Assembly (NCBI RefSeq): GCF_036324505.1
Contig: NC_086366.1
Location: forward strand, 14,239,427-14,303,426
Length of the DNA stretch: 64,000 bases
From: Eleginops maclovinus
Taxonomy: Eukaryota > Chordata > Actinopteri > Perciformes > Eleginopidae
Reading direction: 5' to 3'
A program made the position numbers and the translations under genes. The notes under the pieces are model-generated. The model did no database searches. It was not told where the DNA came from and was given only the letters and a program-made list of their open reading frames with translations. Numbering within the stretch: the first letter of the stretch is position 1; every line of letters begins with the position of its first letter. This document shows, piece after piece, positions 28,766 through 39,280 of the stretch.

Positions 28766-31700
28766 TCTCACTGAATCTCTTGAGATTATGGCCTGGGTCC
28801 AACTCTCTGCAGAGGGCAATTTGAGGCCAGGATGTTTTCTGTGTTCAGCCACTTGTAAACTCTTATGTTTGTTACGGTCACTCAGCAGGAATAATTGCTG
28901 AGACATGCATCGAAAAATAAGAGACTGCATTAACACGGAGCTATGGAGACGTTTATTGCAGATTGGGAAATCTTTTGTAGACTCTTCCCTTCTATTTTAA
29001 ATGTTGGCCTTACTTTGTTAGAATTTTATCTCAGGAAGCAGTTTATTGCTGCTAAGGTTGTACCGATGGTTCAGACTTCTTGTTGCCCCTTAATTATCGT
29101 TTTAGAGCCAGGAGAGTTGGGTGTGTTTCACACTAAACATATAGGCTGATGTGAAACTGTTTAAACCCGTACCCCTAATTGAAAGCTTTGTAGAAAAATC
29201 TAAAGTTTCTACTTTTACAAGTGGCGTAGTTACCTCCTACAGGATGTAATGAAAGTTTTAATTTAACTTTGGACCCTCCTTAATTACTTATCTTGGTTTT
29301 GAGGGAATTATGCTGATGGCAATTACAGTATCACCCAGGAAGTAATGCATTATTTTTAGATTTGTTGCAACGTAAATGAAAAACAACAACGGTGTACTGT
29401 GATAGGCAATCACAGGCAGCGATTGTTTACTGTTTGATCTCTAAAGCAGTTGCTCCTTATTTATTTTGCTTATGATACCTTTAAACATTTTTAAATGTAC
29501 ACTTTTTAAGTTTTAAATTTAAAATGTCAAAACTAAATAAGCAACAGTAAAAGAAACAAGGAGGCAGAATCAGATTTGAAACACAAAATGTAACTGTTTC
29601 AACCCTATGGATCTTCCCTCTGGTCATTTACCACATACCATTACAGTTTTGTTTAATGTAACCTTTTATCTTTTGTGTGTCTGCATGTTAACTTCAGTCC
29701 TCAAAGCCCAAAGTCAGCATCCCTCTGTCGGCCATCGTGGAAGTGAGGACCACCATGCCTCTGGAGATGCCTGACAAGGACAACACTTTTGTTCTCAAGG
29801 TAAAGCTTCCAGAATATGACACAGTTTGTTGAAAAAAGAGTTAGCCTTTACCCTTGCTGAGTTAATATTGGATCTGTACCCCGATGTGGTCCTTTGAACA
29901 GAGCTCAGTGTGTGATCGTGTTTGGCTGCCTCAACAGGTGGAAAATGGAGGAGAGTACATCCTGGAAACCATAGACTCACTGCAGAAAAACTCCTGGGTT
30001 GCTGACATCCAGGACTGCATAGACCCCGGGTAAACCACCAGATAAATATTTGCTGTTGGCTGAAGATGGAGGGAAGACAGGAATGAAGGGTGGATGGGAG
30101 AGGGAAAACACAGTCATTAATCATTAAATTAGTGGACTTTCTGACTGGTTGCTTTAGCACAAACATGGGCGGGCTTGCACCACTAACATTCCTCCTCAGT
30201 TTCCTGGGTTGGTGCAGCTCAAAACGTAAACAGAAAGATTATTTGTGTTTGTAGGATGTGGATGTGTGTATGGGTCGTGTGTTAGAACACATGTGTGCAT
30301 GTGTTTACGTTCTTGCGGTTCTCCTGACCTGCCTGCCTGCGTGTGTACAGTGACAGCGGCGATGACATCGAGCTGGCTTCCTGTCCTCATGGTCAAGCCT
30401 CCAAAGACTGCTCTATGGTGGCCTCCTGCAGCTGTGAGCTGCTGTCTGAGGGTGAGCAAACACTGTTTTTTGCAGCACCGTAACATAACATTAAAATATG
30501 TTGATCCACGTAAATTTGTTGTTAAAACAATTTAAAAATGTGCCTAGGAGTGTATCGTGCTCCGGAGAGGTCCTGTCCTACAGCAGCAGAGCATTACAGC
30601 GCCCCCTCGGTCCGTTGCAGGGAACCCCCCTTCACACAGCATCCGTCCCACATGCCTTTGGAGCGCTTCCTCCAGTCCCCGGAGGCTCAGAGCTCCAGCT
30701 CTTCTGCAGGTAACAACAAAAACAATCAAAGCATAAGAATCATTAGAAACAAACAGAAAAAGACAATACATTGATTTGATTTGTTCTGACTCAGGTGGCA
30801 TTGAAGGAGCCAAAGAGTCGGACGGGGATGCCAGCCTGGCGGGTTACCCATGGTTCCACGGTACACTGTCCCGTGTGCGTGCGGCTCAGCTGGTGCTTGC
30901 AGGCGGGGCCAGGAGCCATGGGCTCTTTGTGATTCGTCAGAGCGAGACGAGGCCGGGGGAGTACGTCCTCACTTTCAATTTTCAGGGCAAAGCCAAGGTG
31001 AGACAACTATAGAGCAGAGAAATGACAAAATGTAATATATTTGAGAAGTATGTCTACTAAGAAAGATAGGGATATAGATGTTCTTTATCAGGTTTAACAG
31101 TTTTGTACAAATTATATATTCAATTTAGTTCAGAAAACTGGAAAATAAGAAAGAAATTGGCTATCCTATGCTGCCGTAGTCAAAATATCGTTCTTATTTG
31201 TCCGACCTACAGTAAAAAAATCAAATTATAAATAATAATATCGATTACATTTAAAATTATATTAATTAAAAGAAAAAGGAATCTCTGACATTTTAGCAGC
31301 TGACCAACAGTTTTGGGTTATTTCTTTTGTTTAACTTGTCAAGACAAACCAAATTGTAATGGATGATTTTTATGTTATTTAAATAATGACTTAACATTCA
31401 TCTCACCTCCCAGCTGCAGATAAATTCCCTCAAGCCTATTCTTGTGACATGTTGGGTTGCAGCACAGCACCTCATAGCAGACAGAGTTGTTCTGGCCCTG
31501 GAAAAGAGGCATTCATGTTTTGTGTTCTCTTATGTAATACTATCCCTGAACATCACATCCTGCCAGCCGGTAGTGTTGAGGAAGTGTCAGCTGCCGCCTC
31601 TTCCTCTGGTGTCAGCTTTGGCATTCTTTCGCTCTGTTCCCACAGCGAGACGCCTCAGATAATGTCCTGACCTCTATTTGTATTGGCCGGTTTCTCTCTT

Positions 31701-33555
31701 TCTGTTTTTTTTTTACTCTTTCTTTACCATCTATGTCTCCCTCTTCAATTCTACACTTGCCCTGTCTTCCCCCTCTCTTCCAGCATTTGCGTTTGTCCGT
31801 GAATGAGAACGGGCAGTGCCATGTCCACCACTTGTGGTTCCACACCGTGTCGGACATGCTGAGACATTTCCACGCCCACCCCATCCCCCTCGAATCCGGA
31901 GGCTCTGCTGACATCACATTACGCTCCTATGTGCAAGTGCAGCGAAGCTCCACCACAGGTACACCACACACGATCAAAAACTGCTCACACACACCGTCTC
32001 GCACAAGCTTTGACTAGAAATAACTGAAGAGGTTGTACATGTTGATTCTACTAATATTTGAGTTTTCTTTCAGCATACAATGACTGTATTTAAGGGCCTA
32101 CTTATGAAGTTCCATATATCCCTATTAGAAGCTTAAATAGTGTTTTATTTTATAGCAGTTTGCTGGAAAGGTCAGTACATTCTGACTAACATAAGTTAAG
32201 GACTCTGGACACACAATACATGTTTTAAATACTCTGGCTGAAGAAGCATACTTCTACTTTCGTTTCCACAGCTTCATTTGGTGTGGAAAGTCCAGCAGCA
32301 TCTGGTGGCTAATGTTAGCCATTGTTTGCAAAGTAATTCTAGATATCGCTGCTTAACAGACATTACTGAGTCAGCAATTAGACTTTACTTATCCCGTTGG
32401 GGACCAGCAGCATCATTTAAGTGATTAGTCATGAACCATTTATGGTATATAAAATTATTCTGAAATGGGCCATTGTACAGAATAAGTACTTACATTTTAA
32501 ATACATTTAGATGCTAATACAATCATTTTCGTGGTTTCAAAAAAGTGTCTCAGCTTGACAATCACTTCATAACGATAATGGAGGTCAATAAGAAACTTCC
32601 AAAAAGTAATGTGTGTTGATGAATTGCTGAGGATGTCCTTTTTACAGCAGGGGAAGCAGAGCTAAAACTTACTGAACCATCTCCCCCCCTCCTCCTCTTA
32701 CTAGCACTGCCCCTGCCCTCTGCTCTGCTGGCATGGGATGAATGCCCTCCTGTACAGGAGAGTGAGGGGGCGATTATACCGCAGGAGTTTTGTATGCAGG
32801 CCGAGTCTCCGGCCCAACACACCCTGCTGGTCACAAAGAGGCCCTCTGTTTCCGCCAACGCTGGACCCACACTCATGCACTCCCTACCCTACACATACTT
32901 ACATAGAGCGAGGGTTTGATTCAGGGCGTAAAAAGACTTCACTGATACACTGGTCAGGCGTTTCTTTGGCCCCAGTGTTGTCCATGTTATTGCCCACCAA
33001 GAGAAAGCATAATACAAGAGGCCCACACTGCCTGTGTTTACATGCTCTATGAAGGAGCCTTTAGATAGCAGCTTTTCAGTGTAAACCAACAATTGTCAGC
33101 AACATGGATTAATATGTATTAATATATTTTATTGTGGTACTGGACTCCCTCCCCAGGAATGAAGTGTTGTCAATTGAGTTGCATTATAAGTATTTTTCTC
33201 CTTCTGTCAACCTGCTACAGATGTGTCTGTGCCTCCAGTCCTGACCCCACCCAGGGAGACAGGCTGCCGGACTGATTCTGCCCAAACACCTCTCCACCTT
33301 TCTGGGATCACAGCGCCTGCAGGGCCCCCTCCTGATGCCCCCCTCTCCTCGAGCACCTCCTCCTCACCCACCACCCTCCCCTCCCTCTCCCGCAGTGACC
33401 CAGGTACTGGAGGAGGAGTAGGAGGAGGGTTACAGAGCCGGAGCAATAGCTCCGAGCGCCTGCTGGAGGCCTCTAGTGGAGCGTCCGAGGACTACCACGA
33501 CGCCGACGGGACCCGCAGGGCCCGGGCGGTGGAGAACCAGTATTCTTTTTACTAA
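25930..33555 (+). CDS. sh2b2: SH2B adapter protein 2 (APS)
   Basis: Adaptor for the insulin receptor, JAK2, Kit and related kinases at the plasma membrane. Exons: 25900-26853 (coding from 25930), 29698-29799, 29938-30029, 30351-30451, 30548-30709, 30795-30997, 31784-31958 and 33221-33555 (TAA); all phases agree. The protein is 697 residues, or 716 with an optional exon; human APS is 632. Domains: phenylalanine-zipper dimerisation region at about 19-80 ([20 protein letters not shown]), the conserved [20 protein letters not shown] stretch, PH domain at about 255-375 ([12 protein letters not shown] to [19 protein letters not shown]), and SH2 domain at about 475-573 ([10 protein letters not shown], with LFVIRQSE holding the phosphotyrosine-binding Arg). 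The C terminus [12 protein letters not shown] keeps the Tyr that binds Cbl when phosphorylated. The start is set by MNGA, matching the mammalian N terminus. The C-terminal features fit APS better than SH2B1 or LNK. Confidence 0.97.
26854..29697 (+). other. sh2b2: sh2b2 intron after first coding exon
   Basis: A 2.8 kb intron (GTAGAC donor, CTTCAG acceptor) containing a CA microsatellite at 28672-28764 and an AG-rich stretch at 27240-27360. No other gene is supported. Confidence 0.85.
28672..28764. repeat. (CA)n microsatellite, 93 bp
   Basis: About 46 uninterrupted CA units in an sh2b2 intron. Confidence 0.95.
32705..32761 (+). other. sh2b2: Candidate alternative 57-nt exon of sh2b2
   Basis: A strong acceptor (long C/T tract, then TTACTAG) precedes 32705, and AGGAGA/GTGAGG gives a usable donor at 32761/32762. 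The segment is 57 bases and keeps frame on both sides. It would insert 19 residues including [16 protein letters not shown] between the SH2 domain and the proline/serine-rich tail. Without it the 31958 donor joins 33221 directly and also stays in frame, so it would be a cassette exon. The human protein has a short Trp-containing stretch at a similar place. No transcript evidence. Confidence 0.4.
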
Positions 33556-35585
33556 ACAACACGGGGCTGGGTTTAGTTATGTATCGGAAACGACACGGGG
33601 TGTTCTGCCCATGATGAAAATGGTCCCTATCACTGGATCACCCATCGTTTTATTTGTTTGTTTTAGTTTCAATGCAATTTCCTGTTTCTCTGATTTGACA
33701 AGGGAGGTGAGATTATGGCGAGCAGTAGGATGAGTGTAGGCGGAGAGCAAGAGGAAGTCCTCAAGTGGAGTCATATGGCTTTGATTCATTACTTCTGACC
33801 ACTTCCTGTTCACCCTTACCCACAGTTCCCTGGGAGCAGAGCCTGTGTCACCACCTTAGTGAAGGATTGAGGGTTTGAAATGACCGTGAAGAAACACCCA
33901 ATCCCCTCAGAGCCCCGAGAGCATCCCATCAATGTTTGTAAAGCTGCTTTGAGTCTGTCCCGGATATCCTCACTGCCCCGCAGGGTTTCCCTAGAAAGTA
34001 CTGCCCTGGGTCTGTGCTCTACTTTAACACCAGTGCAGTAATCATGGGCGTGTTAGCATTAGCTCGGACATGTTTTTCTTGAAACATCTACAGCCTAAAG
34101 AGTCTTAGTGCCTGACAATTACCTTGGACTTCAATAGACTGTTGGTCATAATGTTTGCCATTTCACATAAACTCAAAAGCCCAAAAATGTTACGCAGGCA
34201 TTTACTTTATCTTCATTTTCCTAAAACACACTGATCATGCATATCCCATCATAATGAATCGGCTTTGTTTCTTACAGTTTCATTAATGACTGCAACGCAC
34301 ACACACACAGGTGGTCATATGTTGTGTTACATATCACTTTAGAATTGTTGCAATGGTACATGGACACATGTTCAGTTTGTATGAATACGGCCGGGTTGCT
34401 CTCATTTTGCCGTCATACCGGGTTATTTGTATAAGAGTGTGTGATGGTGTATTAGAGCTCAAATATTTTTCAATGATCGGTGTGCTACAGTAGTGTTTCT
34501 AAAACATGGTTTTCGAGGTCCCTCCATCTGGTGCTGGTTCTGTATTCAAGCTTATCATATCAATAACCTGTAGATTAGATATGCTGTTAATATAGGAGTT
34601 CACTTTGACTTAATGCCTTGAAGATATTATTATACCAAATCCAGCATTTATTGGACAGACCTAGGATGCGCTTTTTAGAGAGGCTGCAGTATTTCTTACT
34701 GTTAGTGCGGCCTGGTGTGGACAGGCAGTAAGGTAAGGGTAGTAGATGGCCATGTTTGAATTGGAAGATGTGATGTTGTTGCTTTACTTTATACTGACAG
34801 AGAAATTAGCTTTTTGAGTTATTCACTCATAAGAAAAACACCACAAAATAATCATGTTACTGTAAAAATGTACATCACAGACATTCATTATACCACAATA
34901 TATCAGTCCAAATACTTTCTTAAAGAAAATGTTTGACGTTTTGGAAATACATTTATTGGATTCCTTGCCAAGAGTTAATTAAGAGAATTGATACCATTTT
35001 CACATTATGTAGAGTGGTATAAATCCTCGCATCCAACCCAGGGGTGTACTTCCCACAATGTCAAACTTTTTCTTTTTTTTTTAACTGGTGAGGCACACCT
35101 TACAAAATGAACAGAGAGCAGCAACATTTAAGCTTCACACATATGCAAACTTTTGTCCAGAAAGAATAAACATATCAAGAGTCAACATTTGGCTATTCAA
35201 GCACGGCCATTTAGCGTCAATGGTGAAATTCAAATTTCAATCGAGAAGCAAACGGAGTAGTTCATGTGCCAATTTGAATCCTATTTTTGAAAAATATTTA
35301 TTCCTCAGCTGTTGTAAATTACATTTTTCCTATCGAGTCTTATTTATGTACAATTGATTGATTCTTCTTGATGAAACATCCTCAGTGGAGCCTGTCTGTT
35401 GCAAGACCCCATCTCACATATCACAGATTGCTCATGCCTCCCTTTTATTTTCTTAACACTTCTTAAGCTACATTTTCTGTTGTCTGACTGAGTTTTGAAG
35501 AGTCTGTGCAATTTTGTACAAAGTGATGTACTTGACATACTACTTTATATTTCTGTGAATAAAATGTGAAGAAACTGTTGCTGTT
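33556..35585 (+). other. sh2b2: sh2b2 3' UTR
   Basis: It runs from the TAA at 33553-33555 to the AATAAA at 35558-35563. It holds no supported gene. A segment at about 34930-35030 (TTTTGGAAATACATTTATTG, then TTGCCAAGAGTTAATTAAGA) resembles a dispersed fish repeat that appears to lie inside the UTR. Confidence 0.6.
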
Positions 35586-37400
35586 TTTTTCTGCAGTTAT
35601 TCACTCACAGGCCACCAACAGCATGACATGTTAAAGTTTAAAGGCTTGAGAAATTTGAAGAGTTTGGTGTTCCAAAAATAATCTGATAAAGCAGAGCTCT
35701 CTATAGATAATTTGTTTCACATCTCTTTATTCTGTATTAACCGAGGTTTTAAACGTGATGTTGTGTGGTTTTCATTTGTTTCAGTTTACATTATAACATG
35801 TTCCATATTTAGGCCCTAATGCTAACTCTCGTTTTCATGAGACCTAGTGCAGCATTATACAGTTTAAAGGGCTTGACTTGTTTGATCACTACAGTCAGTT
35901 AAAAGACTGATAACTTTCAGGAATACTTTACACACAAAATGTCTATTTGGTTATTAATTACTAAAGCCATGTAACCTTGAAATCTTGAAGAAAACATGCA
36001 ATTGCATGCAATTAATGAATTGAAGTTCTGGGCCATTTAACAAGAGCAAAACTGCAGAAAGATTTGAGGTTACCAACTCACACAACCTTTACAGTATAAT
36101 CCAAGTCTCAATTGCATGCCCACTCCTTTGAAAACATGTATTTTTGGTTGAATCTTCTATTTAAAAGAGGAATGCCTGCACAAACCTAAGACTGTCTATG
36201 CAGAAGTGTTTTACTTCCTCACCATTACATATACAAAAGTTATGGGAGTTAGATAAATGTTTGATATAGTTTTACTGTTGTGAAAGTTCCTCCCCATATA
36301 CTTTCATTCAAGACAAGTCTTTGTTTTAATTCGTCTTTCACTATGGAGGCATATGGAAAACATGTTTTCTCCTAGAATACACTGTGAGTAATTGACAGAT
36401 ATTCCTTCAGTCCCAGAAATGTACCAGGTTTGAAGTTTTTAATAAGAAGCATCTGCAAGGAAATAATTGACGTATTAGCAGCAGCAGCTCTCAGCAGGCT
36501 TCCATACCTTAAATGAAAATCGTCCCAGACAGAGTTCATACACCCTAAGGCCTCCAGCTTTGACTTTGACTGTAGCCTATAGATGATTTGGATGTGCACC
36601 GGCGCCCTCTAGAGGTCAGATCTTATAGAATTACTGAGAAAAAAACAAGCAAAGCAGTTCTGGGTGATCACAAATACGTATTTACTATGATCTTCATTGA
36701 TAAATAAAACTATTCAAGAAAATATGAATCAACTGTTTTATGAAAGTTGCTTAATACAGTTTCCCTTATTAAAAATAAACAATTTAACAACATATTGCAT
36801 TTTCTAATTACATAATATACAGTCAACCTAAACACTCTCAAAAACCTGGAAGGTGTTTATATGTGTATTTATCTTTCTTAAAATCTTAAATTCTCACACT
36901 TCAAAGTGATTTCCGGAATCGCAGATTCAGAGTGTAGCGAAAGGCAAAGGGATTGTGTGCGTTCCAGCATCAGACATTCAATCCATTAAGAGTGAAATAT
37001 AATATTACCTATACATAAGATTTGTAGATGTTCTGTCTCCTGGCATATCTAATTCAGGATCATTCAGCACCCTCTTTCTAGGTAAGTGTCTGCCATTTTT
37101 GTTTCTGCTGGTTTTTACATCCTTAAAGTGAATAAATAAGGAACAGTAATATGCTATGTTGCTATCTTGAAACAGTCAGCTAATGACACAGTTTATAAAT
37201 AACAATCTTTGGCCTCGAACCAGTGAGTCAGCCTTTGTTGCTCCTTAAACACCCAAAATAAAATAAAATTCTACTGTCAAAAACCGTGCAACACTCGCAA
37301 AACAGTCTGAGGTAGCACTCTCTCCCCCTCTATCTCCTCCCCCTCCGAGAGTTGTGACATGCAACCCCAGAGAGGCGCCCGCCAAGGTGCTGCATCTATT
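35586..37400. other. Intergenic gap between convergent sh2b2 and dnajc30
   Basis: AT-rich DNA with no supported gene. It presumably includes the 3' UTR of dnajc30 at its right side (minus strand), but no clear poly(A) signal could be fixed. A reverse-strand CTCF-like motif lies at 36602-36615. Confidence 0.5.
36602..36615 (-). promoter_or_regulatory. CTCF-like motif on the minus strand, 13 of 14
   Basis: The minus strand reads CCTCTAGAGGGCGC, matching CCASYAGRKGGCRS except at the third base. It sits between the 3' ends of sh2b2 and dnajc30 and points towards the forward motifs near cux1. Confidence 0.4.
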
Positions 37401-38534
37401 TCAGGATTGGCTGAGGCTAACAACAAGAAAGCCTGCCATGGCCATCAGCATTATCACAGTCATTTCCAACTTTTTTCCCTCCTTCCACTTGTTAAAATTC
37501 TCCTTCTCCTGCTCCTGCTCACGCTCCTTCCTGGCTCTCAGGTCCCTCTCCCTCTGCAGCTGCTCCCCATAGTGAGCCTGATAAAAGGCATCAAAATCAA
37601 ACATGGGCTTCTTCCCAGTTTGATAGAACTGCCTGGTCCTGTAGTGTTGCTGATGTGGGGTGCCTGAGAATTTGCTCATGGTCTCTTTGGAGGAAGGTCT
37701 CCCTGCACTGTGAACATCTGACCTGCTGAGAATCCCACGGTCATACTTCCTCCTGAGGCCGATGTTTCCCAGCACTCTGTATGCCTCGCTTATAACAGAG
37801 AAACGCTCAGTGGCCTCATCGTTCCCTGGGTTTTTGTCAGGGTGGAAAATAAAGGACTGCTTGTAGTAGGCTGTCTTGATCTGGGACTGTGTGGCACTGG
37901 GGGACACTCTGAGGATGTCATAATAGGATGTCCTGCTACTGTACATAGTCGGAGCATCCTTTGAGCTGTGGTCACTCTTCCAGCTGTAGCTTCTTGTAGA
38001 TACCTGCATGGTATCAGGATGAGGTTTCAGACGCCTCCACCTCTTTGACCCCTGCTCTTCCAAGATGAAGATGACAGTGCAGAAAGCTCTCAGCTGCTGA
38101 GGGGACCTAATGGTGTCAGGGTGGATGAAAACAGCTCCTCTGCTCCAGGATGTCATCCTGCCTGGCAGAAGCCTCTCCTGTAACCTTGCTGAGAGGTACA
38201 GGGATGTTGTGTGAGCGTCAATTCTCTCTTTGATACACCGGGATGAATCCAGCTCCACATATCTGACACAGTGCAAGGTCCCATTTTCATTTGGACTTTC
38301 ACTTGTCACTCCGGAAAGTTTCCCTGGTTTGCGTAGTGTTGCTCTGCTTCTTGACACTGGCTGAAATTCACGATGTTGGTCCCGGGTTGACGGCTCTTTA
38401 CAGAGGCTCTCACTGAGGGAGTTCACCAGCAGAGGACCAGGACTCTCTCCGGTGTACCGCGACCGACTCTGTCTGTTTCTGAGAGCGGACAGCCGGTAAG
38501 CTCCGCTCCCCAGCCTCTGACCGACCTCTGCCAT
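37401..38534 (-). CDS. dnajc30: DnaJ homolog subfamily C member 30 (mitochondrial J-protein)
   Basis: A single exon of 377 codons, ATG 38534 to stop 37401-37403. In mammals DNAJC30 is a mitochondrial inner-membrane J-protein linked to ATP synthase and complex I maintenance. The J domain spans about 204-266 (SYYDILRVSPSATQSQIKTA, HPD at 231-233, FSVISEAYRVLG, LRRKYDRGIL). The family signature FDFDAFYQAHYGEQLQRERD follows, then a charged helix and one C-terminal hydrophobic span (about 358-374). The N terminus is rich in Arg and Ser and could be a targeting sequence. The human protein is 226 residues with about 45 before the J domain; here there are about 200. Met127 or Met176 could be the true start, though the first ATG is the simplest reading. 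It is head-to-head with bud23, as in the human Williams-Beuren region. Confidence 0.95.
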   Translation of the reverse strand: MAEVGQRLGSGAYRLSALRNRQSRSRYTGESPGPLLVNSLSESLCKEPSTRDQHREFQPVSRSRATLRKPGKLSGVTSESPNENGTLHCVRYVELDSSRCIKERIDAHTTSLYLSARLQERLLPGRMTSWSRGAVFIHPDTIRSPQQLRAFCTVIFILEEQGSKRWRRLKPHPDTMQVSTRSYSWKSDHSSKDAPTMYSSRTSYYDILRVSPSATQSQIKTAYYKQSFIFHPDKNPGNDEATERFSVISEAYRVLGNIGLRRKYDRGILSRSDVHSAGRPSSKETMSKFSGTPHQQHYRTRQFYQTGKKPMFDFDAFYQAHYGEQLQRERDLRARKEREQEQEKENFNKWKEGKKLEMTVIMLMAMAGFLVVSLSQS

Positions 38535-38599
38535 TTTACCGAGAACGGAACAGTGAACCGGCCGGAAAAGATATTATAGCATCCGGAAACGTCAAACAA

Positions 38600-38670
38600 C
38601 GAGGAACCAATCAGATTCAATGTTTACAGGAAGTACTTTTCCCACTCGGCCAATCATTTTGCGGGAAACT
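38600..38670 (-). promoter_or_regulatory. dnajc30: dnajc30 promoter elements
   Basis: Two CCAAT boxes (38607-38611 and 38650-38654), a GCGGGAAA E2F-type site at 38661-38668 and an ETS-like CAGGAAGT near 38627 lie 70-135 bases upstream of the dnajc30 ATG. No TATA box is apparent. This fits a housekeeping promoter; binding is inference. Confidence 0.45.
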
Positions 38671-39096
38671 AATCTACATCTTTTAGCCTACTGATATGCA
38701 AGAATAGCCTGGTAAACCAGATCTACAGCCAGAGTGCGCCTAGATTTCTAGGGTAAATGCAATAACCTTCCCTAACAGCTCTGATAAAATCATATTAATG
38801 GTTATCTAAACCAGCTCCATTTGCAGCATTGATGCTTACACATTATTGCACTATAATCATAATTGTATGAACGTAATGCAAAATATGAATGAAAAGGGCT
38901 ATTCTGTATTTCTAACACTACTTTAGGCACACTTGATTGATTTGGATGCTAATACTTTTTCTTGGGTAACATTTTGTTTGCACAACTTTTCTACACTTTA
39001 GTATTTTTTTAACAAAGTAAAATACATCTTACTTTATCCACCTTTGTAAACGATACACTGGATATTTAATTCATTCAAATGTACCTACCTGTTTGA

Positions 39097-39110
39097 TCAG
39101 TAGGTGGCGT
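39097..39110 (+). promoter_or_regulatory. CTCF-like motif, 12 of 14
   Basis: TCAGTAGGTGGCGT lies 170 bases upstream of the bud23 ATG. It is a weaker match to the core than the other sites. Confidence 0.25.
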
Positions 39111-39170
39111 CTGTGTTTAAGATGCTTTTAATAAACTCAACGAAGAAGTGATTCTTACGTCGCTTGAATG

Positions 39171-39192
39171 TGACGTCATTATTCTTCACGTG
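39171..39192 (+). promoter_or_regulatory. bud23: bud23 promoter: CRE plus E-box
   Basis: A perfect palindromic cAMP-response element TGACGTCA (39171-39178) is followed eight bases on by a perfect CACGTG E-box (39187-39192), about 90-110 bases before the bud23 ATG. These are typical CREB/ATF and MYC/USF sites of housekeeping ribosome-biogenesis promoters. Function is inferred. Confidence 0.55.
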
Positions 39193-39280
39193 TGGCTATC
39201 ACAACACTTAGCTTGTTTATGAACTGATATAACAAATTAACTCTTCATCTTTAGATATACATTTAGACACAAGGACAGCC

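Noticed and set aside
37060..37085. TTCAGCACC, a left half of the REST/RE1 silencer motif, tempting because stx1a is neuronal
   Set aside because: The right half (GGACAGCGCC) is absent and the site is over 7 kb from stx1a with two genes between.
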